Assembly (NCBI RefSeq): GCF_018599185.1
Contig: NZ_JAHFVL010000002.1
Coordinates: 434,001-498,000 of the forward strand
DNA: 64,000 bases
From: Rhodanobacter sp. LX-99
Lineage (GTDB): Bacteria; Pseudomonadota; Gammaproteobacteria; Xanthomonadales; Rhodanobacteraceae
Reading direction: 5' to 3'
Made by a program: the position numbers and the translations under genes. Position 1 is the first letter of the stretch, and every line of letters starts with the position of its first letter. Of the stretch, positions 56,745-64,000 are shown piece by piece. Under the pieces are notes generated by a model. It had not been told where the DNA came from. It did not search any database and saw nothing but the letters and a program-made list of their open reading frames with translations.

Positions 56745-58199
56745 TCATGGCTGGCTGGGGTGCGGCGGGTCCGCAGGTGCAGCGGGCTCCGTGTAGGCCG
56801 TGGTTTCGCCGGCGGCGGGCAGCGGCTGCGCGGGTGCCTGGTCGGTATGCGCAGTCTGTTGCCGATCGAAGTCGCGCACCATGCGCTCGGCGAAATCGCG
56901 ATACACCGGGGTGGGGCAGAACAGCGACGCCGCCGCGCGGGCGAGCAGGCAGGCGGCCATGATCGGGATCACCATGCCCTGGTTGGCGGTCAGTTCCATC
57001 GCGATCACCGCCGAGGTCAGCGGCGAGCCGGTGACGCCGGCCAGGTACGCGCTCATGCCCAGCAGCACCACCGCACCGGCAGGCGCGCCCGGCAGGAGGT
57101 GCGCGATGTTCTGGCCCAGGCCGGCACCGACCGCCAGCGCCGGCGAGAAGATGCCACCCGGGATGCCGGCCCAGTACGAGACCACGTTGGCCAGCAGCTT
57201 GGCGATGCCGAAACCCTGGTCGGGCATGCTGGCCGCGCCCTGCACGATCGCGCGGGCCTGGTCGTAGCCGGTACCGTAGATGCTGTTGTGCGTGCATGCG
57301 CCGAGCAGGGCCAGCGCCAGGCCGCAGCCCGCGGCGAACCACACCGGCCAGCGCGCGCGCAGGCGGCCGACCTGCGCCAGCGGGCCGCGCCGGCTGAGCA
57401 GGATCAGCCGCGCGAACAGGCCGCCCAGCAGGCCGCAGATGACGCCGGTCAGCAGCACGGCGAGCCAGGCATGGCCGAGCGGCAGGCTGGCCTCGACTTC
57501 GCCGAAGTACGAGTAGTTGCCCATGATGCCCAGCGAGACCACGCCGCCGATGATCACCGCGGTCAGCAGCAGGCCGCTGAAGCGGTGTTCGAAGGTGCCG
57601 GCCAGTTCCTCGATCGCGAACACGACGCCGGCCAGCGGCGTGTTGAACGCCGCCGCAATGCCGGCCGCGCCGCCGGCCAGGATGAAGCGCGAGGCGGCCT
57701 TGGCGTCGCTGAAGCCGAAACGCCGGCCGATGGAATGGAACAAGGCGGCGCCGACGTGCACGGTCGGACCTTCGCGCCCGATCGAGGCGCCCACCGCCAG
57801 CGAGATCAGGGTCAGCAGCATCTTGCCGGCGGCAATCGGCAACGACAGCATGCGCGCGCGAAAGCCCTCGTCCTCGACATGCAGGGTGCCGATCACCTGC
57901 GGGATGCCGCTGCCGCGCGTTGCGCGCAGGCGCCCTTCGGTGACCCAGGCGAGCAGGCCGAACACGATCGGGGTGAGGATCAGCGGAATCCAGCTGCCGT
58001 GGCCGAGGAGGCTCAGGAACAGCCGGTATGCCCACACGCTGGCCTTCGCGAACAGGATCGCCGCCAGCGCCACCAGCACCGCGCCGGACCACAGCACCAG
58101 CCGGCGCTTCCAGTGATGCGGCGCAAAGAACTCATGGCCGAGCAACGCCTGCAGGCGCGGGTTCGTCGACTTCGACGCGGGTTCGGGGGACGCGGACAT
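56745..58199 (-). CDS. clcA: ClC-family chloride channel/antiporter
   Basis: A 484-residue chloride/proton transporter with the three selectivity motifs [17 protein letters not shown] and [11 protein letters not shown]. The gating Glu is in GREGP. About a dozen membrane helices. Confidence 0.92.
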   Translation of the reverse strand: MSASPEPASKSTNPRLQALLGHEFFAPHHWKRRLVLWSGAVLVALAAILFAKASVWAYRLFLSLLGHGSWIPLILTPIVFGLLAWVTEGRLRATRGSGIPQVIGTLHVEDEGFRARMLSLPIAAGKMLLTLISLAVGASIGREGPTVHVGAALFHSIGRRFGFSDAKAASRFILAGGAAGIAAAFNTPLAGVVFAIEELAGTFEHRFSGLLLTAVIIGGVVSLGIMGNYSYFGEVEASLPLGHAWLAVLLTGVICGLLGGLFARLILLSRRGPLAQVGRLRARWPVWFAAGCGLALALLGACTHNSIYGTGYDQARAIVQGAASMPDQGFGIAKLLANVVSYWAGIPGGIFSPALAVGAGLGQNIAHLLPGAPAGAVVLLGMSAYLAGVTGSPLTSAVIAMELTANQGMVIPIMAACLLARAAASLFCPTPVYRDFAERMVRDFDRQQTAHTDQAPAQPLPAAGETTAYTEPAAPADPPHPSQP

Positions 58200-58367
58200 G
58201 GCGCGATTATCGCAGAGTCATCGACGCCGGCAGGGCCCGTTTACGAGTTGCGCTCCGGTGGCGGGCATCGCCGCTCCCGAAAGGGTCGGATAACATCGGC
58301 AGCCTGCATCGGTGTCCGCGAGCGCTGCAGCGCAAGCACGCGATGCCAGGCGATTTCGGAGCCGGCG

Positions 58368-58901
58368 ATGCCATCCATTCGGTACGCGAGACCTTCTGAT
58401 GCGAAAAGGCTGGCCGCGTTGGCCGAGGAAACGTTCCGCGACACCTTCGCGAGCATGAATGCCGTGGAAGACATGAATCTTCATTGCCGGACCAGTTACG
58501 GCGAAGCCATTCAATTGGCGGAGATCTCAAACGCCGCAATGGCCACCCTGCTCTGCGAGGAAGGCGGGGATCTGACGGCGTTCGCGCAGCTTCGCTGGTC
58601 CGGGGCGCCGGGTTGCGTCTCCGCGAAAAGTCCGGGGGAAATTCAACGGCTTTATGTTGCGAAGTCGTGGCACGGAAAGGGTGTTGCGCATGACTTGATG
58701 GCAGCCTGCATCAGGGAAATGGAAGGTCGGCAATCCGACGTGGCCTGGCTTGGCGTGTGGGAGCGGAATCCGAGAGCCATAGCCTTCTACAAGAAATTCG
58801 GGTTCGTGGAGGTTGGCGACCATGTCTTCCCTTTGGGTACCGATCCCCAGCGCGACATCATCATGACTCGCCCCGTTTCCCATCGGCCTTCAGGCGCCTG
58901 A
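58368..58901 (+). CDS. GNAT-family N-acetyltransferase
   Basis: A 177-residue acetyltransferase. The acetyl-CoA site is seen as IQRLYVAKSWHGKGVAHDLM and the family end pattern as NPRAIAFYKKFGFVEVG. GGAG lies 7 nt before the ATG at 58368. Substrate unknown. Confidence 0.88.
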   Translation: MPSIRYARPSDAKRLAALAEETFRDTFASMNAVEDMNLHCRTSYGEAIQLAEISNAAMATLLCEEGGDLTAFAQLRWSGAPGCVSAKSPGEIQRLYVAKSWHGKGVAHDLMAACIREMEGRQSDVAWLGVWERNPRAIAFYKKFGFVEVGDHVFPLGTDPQRDIIMTRPVSHRPSGA

Positions 58902-58924
58902 CCGTGCCTTCACGGTGGCATCCG

Positions 58925-60484
58925 TCAGCGCGGCCGCCAGCGCGTCTCGTACAGGTCGAAGCGGCGATCCTTGAGGTTCTGCACCGCGCCGGCGTTGCGC
59001 GCGCGGGCCAGGCTTTCCAGGCGCAGGTCGGCGAACAGCACGGTCTCGATGTTCGGGGTCGAATCGGCCGCCACGCCGTCGCGGGCGAAGCCGAAGTCGC
59101 TCGGGGTGAGGATGCAGCTCTGGCCGTACTGGATGTCGAAGTTGTTGACGCCGGGCAGGTTGCCCACGTTGCCCGAGAGCACCACGTAGCACTGGTTCTC
59201 GATCGCCCGCGCCTGCGCGCAGTAGCGCACGCGCAGGTAACCTTCGCGCACGTCGGTGCAGAACGGCACGAACAGGATCAGCGCGCCCTGGTCGACCAGA
59301 TGCCGCGCCACTTCGGGAAACTCCGCGTCGTAGCAGATCATCACCCCGATCGGGCCGCAGTCGGTGAGCACGGTGGCCGCGCTGTCGCCGCCGCTGATGT
59401 TCCACACGTTGCGCTCGCTCGGCGTCGGGTGCAGCTTCTCGCGCTCGTGGATCGAGCCGTCGCGCAGGCACACGTAGCAGACGTTGTGAATGTCGCCGTT
59501 GGCCTGTTCGGTGGGGTGCGTGCCGGCGATGATGTTGATGTTGTAGTGCACCGCCAGCCGGCTGAAGAGCTCCTTCACCTGCGGCGTGTAGTGGCTGAGC
59601 TTGCGGATCGACTCCACCGGCGACAGCTCGGTGTTCTCGATCGACAGCAGCTGCAGCGTGATCAGCTCGGGGAAGGTGACGAAGTCCGCGCTGTAGTCGG
59701 TGGCGATGTCGGTGAAGTATTCGACCTGGGTGGCGAACTCCTCGAACGAGGTGATCCGGCGCTGCTGGTATTGCACCGAGGCCACCCGCACCGAGTCGGG
59801 CAGCAGTCGCGCCGAGGTGATCGGCGGGATGTCCGGCTGGTCGAGCAGTTGCGGATTGCGCCAGACCAGGTGCACCGCATAACCGAGCGACTCGTGATCG
59901 GACGGCACGTAGCCGCGCAGGACGCCGACCACCTCGAAACCGTTCGACAGCTGGAAGCTCAGCGTGGGGTCGCGCCGCTTGCCTTCCACCACCGCCTGCA
60001 CGTAGGCCTCGGGGCTGCCGTAGCGCGCGAGGTTCTTCGCCAGGCCGGGCATGCGTCCGCCGAACACGATGCCGCGCAGCTTCAGGTCCATGCACAGCCG
60101 CTTGCGCGCCTGGTACAGCCGTTGGCCGATGCGCATGCCGCGGTAGTCCGGATGCACCACCACTTCCATGCCGTACAGCCAGTTGCCGTCCGGCTTGTGC
60201 CGCGAGCCCATGCCGCCGCCGGTGATCTGCATCCAGGTGTGCGGCGCCAGCGCGGTGGCTTCGTCGATGCGGAACGTGGCGCAGTAGCCCACGATCACGC
60301 CTTCGTACTCGACCACGAACTGGCCTTCGGGGAAGTGCGTCTGCTGCGAACGCAGCATCTCCACCGAATGGCCCCATTCGTCCGAGTAGATCCGGGCGGT
60401 GAGGTCGGCAAGCTGGGGTACGTCGCCCAGCACCGCCTGCCGCAACAACAGCTTCGGGGTGTTTTCGAGGGTTTTCCTGGCCAT
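58925..60484 (-). CDS. Fused GNAT acetyltransferase and carbon-nitrogen hydrolase
   Basis: A 519-residue two-domain protein. The N-terminal GNAT domain covers about 1-210 (VVVHPDYRGMRIGQRLY) and the C-terminal nitrilase domain about 225-515, with the catalytic triad in TFPELI (Glu), REKLHPTPSE (Lys) and MICYDAEFPE (Cys). The fusion is known as a family, with no defined substrate. All catalytic residues are present. Confidence 0.92.
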   Translation of the reverse strand: MARKTLENTPKLLLRQAVLGDVPQLADLTARIYSDEWGHSVEMLRSQQTHFPEGQFVVEYEGVIVGYCATFRIDEATALAPHTWMQITGGGMGSRHKPDGNWLYGMEVVVHPDYRGMRIGQRLYQARKRLCMDLKLRGIVFGGRMPGLAKNLARYGSPEAYVQAVVEGKRRDPTLSFQLSNGFEVVGVLRGYVPSDHESLGYAVHLVWRNPQLLDQPDIPPITSARLLPDSVRVASVQYQQRRITSFEEFATQVEYFTDIATDYSADFVTFPELITLQLLSIENTELSPVESIRKLSHYTPQVKELFSRLAVHYNINIIAGTHPTEQANGDIHNVCYVCLRDGSIHEREKLHPTPSERNVWNISGGDSAATVLTDCGPIGVMICYDAEFPEVARHLVDQGALILFVPFCTDVREGYLRVRYCAQARAIENQCYVVLSGNVGNLPGVNNFDIQYGQSCILTPSDFGFARDGVAADSTPNIETVLFADLRLESLARARNAGAVQNLKDRRFDLYETRWRPR

Positions 60485-60576
60485 CCGTCCATTATGCCTG
60501 GCGTGAAACACGCCAAAGTGAAGGCGCTTTCATCCACCCGTTACACTGCGCGGCATCGTCCATGGGAGTCGCCTGC

Positions 60577-61947
60577 ATGAGCATTCACGCCGCCGTTCGG
60601 CCATTTCGGGCAGGCCAGCTATGGCGCGCCGATGGCTGGCACGCCGACGCAGCGCTGGCTGTTGGCGCCGACGGCCGCTTGCGCGAGCCGGCCGATCGCG
60701 GCGGCGAGATGATCGGCAACTGGGTACTGCCGGGCATGCCGAACCTGCATTCGCATGCGTTCCAGCGCGCGATGGCCGGCCTGGCGGAGCGCAAGGGCAG
60801 GGCCGACGACAGCTTCTGGAGCTGGCGCGAGACGATGTACGCGTTCGCCGCCACGATCGGCCCGGACGAGCTGCAGGCGATCGCCGCCCAGCTCTACGTC
60901 GAGATGCTCAAGGCCGGCTACACCCATGTCTGCGAATTCCACTATCTGCACCATCAGCCGGACGGCACGCCGTACGCGCAGCCGGAGGCGATGTCGCTGG
61001 CGCTCGTCGAGGCCGCGCGCGAGGCCGGCATCGGCCTGACCCTGCTGCCGGTGCTGTACATCAGCGGCGGTTTCGACGGCCGTGCGCTCAGCGCGCGGCA
61101 ACGCCGCTTCGGCCACTCCGTCGAGGCCTGGCTGCGCCTGCTGGAAACGCTGCGCCGGCAGGAGAGCGACGGCGTGTGCGTCGGCATCGCCCTGCATTCG
61201 CTGCGCGCGGTGCCGGAACCGGCGCTGCGCGAGGTGCTGGGCCATCCGCTGGCGGGCAGCGGCCCGATCCACATCCACATCGCCGAGCAGATCGGCGAAG
61301 TGCAGGACTGCCTGGCCACCCGCGGCGCACGGCCGGTGGAGTGGCTGTTCGACCATGCCGGGGTCGATGCCCGCTGGTGCCTGGTCCACGCCACCCACCT
61401 CACCGCGGCGGAGACCACCCAGCTCGCGCGCAGCGGTGCCGTGGCCGGGCTGTGTCCCACCACCGAGGCGAACCTGGGCGACGGCCTGTTCCCGCTGGCC
61501 GAATACCTGGACGCCGGCGGCGCGCTCGGCATCGGCTCGGACTCGCACATCTCGATCTCGCCGGTGGAAGAACTGCGCTGGCTGGAATACGGCCAACGCC
61601 TTTCGACCCGCCACCGCAACATCGCCGCACGGCATGAGGGCGACAGCGTGGGCGAGACGCTGTGGCGCGCTGCCTTGCGCGGTGGTGCCCAGGCATCGGG
61701 GCAGCCGATCGGCGAGCTGCGCGACGGCGCGCGGGCCGACCTGGTCGTGCTGGACGACAACTCCCCGCTGCTCGCCGCCCGCGATGCGCGTTCGGTGCTG
61801 GACAGCTTCCTGTTCGCCGGCAACACGCCGCTGGTGCGCGACGTGATGGTCGGCGGCAGCTGGCAGGTGCGCGGCTTCCATCATCGCGACGAGGAGCGTA
61901 TCGCGGCGCGCTATCGCCGCGTGGTGGCGCGGTTGGCCGGTAGCTGA
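60577..61947 (+). CDS. hutF: Formimidoylglutamate deiminase
   Basis: Converts N-formimino-glutamate to N-formyl-glutamate in the five-step histidine route, with ammonia release. The 456-residue amidohydrolase has metal motif NLHSHAFQRAMAG, IHIAEQ (His), LVHATHL and GSDSHISISP (Asp). GGGAG precedes the ATG at 60577; an in-frame start at 60562 is less likely. It acts after HutI (55469-56731). Confidence 0.94.
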   Translation: MSIHAAVRPFRAGQLWRADGWHADAALAVGADGRLREPADRGGEMIGNWVLPGMPNLHSHAFQRAMAGLAERKGRADDSFWSWRETMYAFAATIGPDELQAIAAQLYVEMLKAGYTHVCEFHYLHHQPDGTPYAQPEAMSLALVEAAREAGIGLTLLPVLYISGGFDGRALSARQRRFGHSVEAWLRLLETLRRQESDGVCVGIALHSLRAVPEPALREVLGHPLAGSGPIHIHIAEQIGEVQDCLATRGARPVEWLFDHAGVDARWCLVHATHLTAAETTQLARSGAVAGLCPTTEANLGDGLFPLAEYLDAGGALGIGSDSHISISPVEELRWLEYGQRLSTRHRNIAARHEGDSVGETLWRAALRGGAQASGQPIGELRDGARADLVVLDDNSPLLAARDARSVLDSFLFAGNTPLVRDVMVGGSWQVRGFHHRDEERIAARYRRVVARLAGS

Positions 61948-62060
61948 TCCGGCCCCGGAATCGGGCCTATGTCCGGACGCACACGATTGGGCTAGATTGC
62001 GCTGGCAGTACGCGCCGTCATTGTCGACGGTATTCCTCGATCCCTGCCAGGAGAGTTCCC

Positions 62061-62465
62061 ATGCAAGGTTCCACCGATCTGGGCAAGCTGGTGCTTCGCG
62101 TCGTGCTGGGTGTGTTGATCCTGTTCCATGGCGTGTCCAAGCTGATCCATGGGCCGGGCTACATCGTCAGCGTGGTGACCGCGGCGGGCCTGCCGTCGTT
62201 CCTGGCCTACGGGGTGTATGTGGGCGAGGTGATCGCGCCGCTCCTGCTGCTGCTCGGTTACTGGACGCGGGTGGGTGCGCTGATCATCGTGATCAATATG
62301 CTGGTGGCGATCGGGCTGGTGCACCTGAGCCAGTTCGCCACGCTGGCCGATACCGGCGGCTGGGCGCTGGAACTGCAGGGGATGTTCCTCGGCACCGCGC
62401 TGGCCATCATGCTGCTCGGCGCCGGCCGCTACAGCCTGGGCGGCAGCCACGGCCGCTGGAACTGA
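62061..62465 (+). CDS. DoxX-family membrane protein
   Basis: A 134-residue protein with four membrane segments and the family start GKLVLRVVLGVLILFHGVSKL. CAGGAGAG precedes the ATG. Such proteins are linked to redox or sulfur stress in some bacteria; the role here is unknown. Confidence 0.85.
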   Translation: MQGSTDLGKLVLRVVLGVLILFHGVSKLIHGPGYIVSVVTAAGLPSFLAYGVYVGEVIAPLLLLLGYWTRVGALIIVINMLVAIGLVHLSQFATLADTGGWALELQGMFLGTALAIMLLGAGRYSLGGSHGRWN

Positions 62466-62614
62466 GCAGGCTTCCCGCCAGACTCGCTTGAACGCCTGGA
62501 ACGCCAGCCGGCGATGGCTGGCGTTCCAGGCAGCGGTTGCGGTTGTCGGACCCTTGCCCGCTTCGCAAGCGCGGTGCGATTTGCCACACTCGACGCTTTC
62601 GCCGATGGGTCGCG

Positions 62615-63616
62615 ATGCGCTCGAACGCTCTTGCCGCGGTGGGACTGGCGTTGTGCTCGGCGCTGTTCTTCACGCTCACCTACGTGCTCAACCGCAGCCT
62701 TGTCGCCGGCGGTGGACATTGGGCGTGGGCGGTGATCCTGCGTTACCTGCTGACCCTGCCGATGCTCGCCGTGGTGCTGCCGCTGCAGGGCGGGCTGGGC
62801 GAGTTGCCGCGCGAACTGCGCCGGCATGCCCGGCCGTGGCTGCTGTGGAGCAGCGTGGGTTTCGTGCTGTTCGGCGTGCCGCTGACCTGGGCGGCCAGCA
62901 GCGGACCGTCGTGGCTGATCGCCGGCAGCTTCCAGACCACCGTGCTGGCCGGGCCGCTGCTGGCGCCGCTGATCTATCGCGACGAACGGCGCCGGCTGGC
63001 CTGGCGCACACTGGCGCTCGGCGCGCTGATCGTGGCCGGCGTGTTCGCGCTGCAATGGGGCCATGCGCAAGGCCGGCTGCATGCCGGCGACTGGCTCGCG
63101 ATCGGCGCGGTGGTGCTGTCCGCGTTCGCCTATCCGCTGGGCAACCGCAAGCTGCTGCTGCACCTGGAGCATGCCCAGGCGGAGCCGGGCGGCAGCCGGC
63201 TCAACGCGGTGCAGCGGGTGTTCGGCATGACGCTGTGCAGCTGGCCGCTGTGGCTGCTGTTCGCCGTGGCCGCGTGGTTCACGGTCGGTCCGCCGACGTG
63301 GCGCGAGGCGCTGCTGGCCGGTGGCGTGGCGCTGTCCTCCGGCACCATCGCCACGGTGATGTTCTTCCGCGCCACCGACATGGTGCGCAGCGAGCCGACC
63401 GCGCTGGCCGCGGTGGAGGCGATGCAGGCGGCGGAGCTGCTGTTCGCCACGCTGCTCGGCGTGCTGTTTCTCGGCGAGGCGTGGCCGCATGGCTACGCCC
63501 TGTTCGGCGCGCTGGCGATCGTCGTCGGCATCGCGTTGTTCGGCTGGGTCAGCGGGCGCGGTGCGGCAGGGCATGACGAGGAAGTGCGCGCGCTACGCGG
63601 CGACCGCAGCGCCTGA
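62615..63616 (+). CDS. DMT-superfamily (EmrE-like, multidrug resistance) transporter
   Basis: A 333-residue protein with ten membrane segments. It matches the pattern of the multidrug-resistance efflux subgroup of the DMT superfamily (FFTLTYVLNRSLVAGGGHWAW at the start, and EPTALAAVEAMQAAELLFA near the end). Substrate unknown. Start at 62615 chosen because the protein then begins in a normal hydrophilic stub before the first helix. Confidence 0.8.
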   Translation: MRSNALAAVGLALCSALFFTLTYVLNRSLVAGGGHWAWAVILRYLLTLPMLAVVLPLQGGLGELPRELRRHARPWLLWSSVGFVLFGVPLTWAASSGPSWLIAGSFQTTVLAGPLLAPLIYRDERRRLAWRTLALGALIVAGVFALQWGHAQGRLHAGDWLAIGAVVLSAFAYPLGNRKLLLHLEHAQAEPGGSRLNAVQRVFGMTLCSWPLWLLFAVAAWFTVGPPTWREALLAGGVALSSGTIATVMFFRATDMVRSEPTALAAVEAMQAAELLFATLLGVLFLGEAWPHGYALFGALAIVVGIALFGWVSGRGAAGHDEEVRALRGDRSA

Positions 63617-63696
63617 GGGCGCATGACTGCCGGCACATGCGGGCACGGTTGCGGCGGCGTATTCCGGAGCATTCCGAATGGCCTGCAGAGAAGCCC

Positions 63697-64000
63697 ATGC
63701 CGACAAGCATCCGTGCTCCTTCATGGGTCGCCGTTCTTTATGGCGGCTTTGTCGCCGGTTCGCTCGACGTTCTTGCCGCCGCGCTGATCAACTGGCTCGA
63801 TCCGCTGATCATCATGCGTGCGATCGCCAGCGGCCTGCTCGGCCGGGCCGCGTTCCAGGGCGGCTTGCCGGTCGCGGCGCTGGGGCTGGGGCTGCAGTGG
63901 GCGATGTCGCTGCTGATCGCGGCGATCTTCGTGTTCGCCGCCGGGCGGATGTCCTGGTTGGGCCGGCGCTGGATCGCTGCCGGCCTGCTTTACGGCGTGG
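63697..64000 (+). CDS. Membrane protein, cut by window end
   Basis: An open frame from an ATG at 63697 to the window edge (101 codons). It has hydrophobic stretches at about residues 11-30 and 60-85, and starts MPTSIRAPSWVAVLYGG. It is likely an inner-membrane protein of unknown family. Confidence 0.5.
   Translation, partial: MPTSIRAPSWVAVLYGGFVAGSLDVLAAALINWLDPLIIMRAIASGLLGRAAFQGGLPVAALGLGLQWAMSLLIAAIFVFAAGRMSWLGRRWIAAGLLYGV

Overview
The window is about 67% G+C chromosomal DNA. Gene order and protein content suggest a gammaproteobacterium of the order Xanthomonadales, most like Rhodanobacteraceae (Rhodanobacter, Dyella and relatives). Supporting features are the ccmABCDEFGHI block followed by a MetX-family acyltransferase, the comEC-exbB-exbD-msbA-lpxK block, sdhCDAB with its assembly factors, phaB/phaR and hutI/hutF. 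This is inferred from reading; no database search was made.

Layout. 1-3267: end of a tRNA-Ala gene, RNase D and a membrane-anchored protein with a formylglycine-generating-enzyme fold. 3319-11250: a Fic protein and a complete type I restriction-modification operon (hsdM, hsdS, hsdR), preceded by three palindromes of identical 9-7-9 geometry. 11612-19686: an 8.1 kb lower-G+C integrated element. 19744-30283: cysteine dioxygenase-like protein, MetX-family transferase, the whole cytochrome c maturation operon (ccmI to ccmA), a DUF3293 protein and kynurenine 3-monooxygenase. 30483-39340: secreted M4 metallopeptidase, acetoacetyl-CoA reductase, PhaR, a MarR-controlled tripartite efflux operon and a TatD-family hydrolase. 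39514-42429: two glycine-zipper lipoproteins, a cell-wall hydrolase and YgfZ. 42560-47049: succinate dehydrogenase with an SDHAF4-like factor upstream and SdhE and a CptA-like protein downstream. 47148-55532: LolC/LolD, ComEC, ExbB/ExbD, MsbA, LpxK. 55469-64000: HutI, ClC channel, acetyltransferases, HutF, DoxX, a DMT transporter and a truncated membrane protein.

The most unusual part is the element at 11612-19686. Its integrase cut a chromosomal tRNA-Leu(CAA) gene inside the anticodon loop, leaving the 3' half with its terminator at 11530-11619 and the 5' half with its promoter at 19679-19760. The element carries a complete, sequence-diverged tRNA-Leu(CAA) at 18279-18361 that presumably replaces the broken host gene. 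The severed host promoter points into the element, towards the integrase and the replacement tRNA. The element also encodes a rolling-circle (HUH) Rep-like protein, three small genes including a ribbon-helix-helix protein, a FimB-sized second tyrosine recombinase next to a 12-6-12 inverted-repeat site, and a probable type II restriction-modification pair. Together with the adjacent Fic/type I locus this gives two restriction systems side by side at a tRNA-Leu hotspot.
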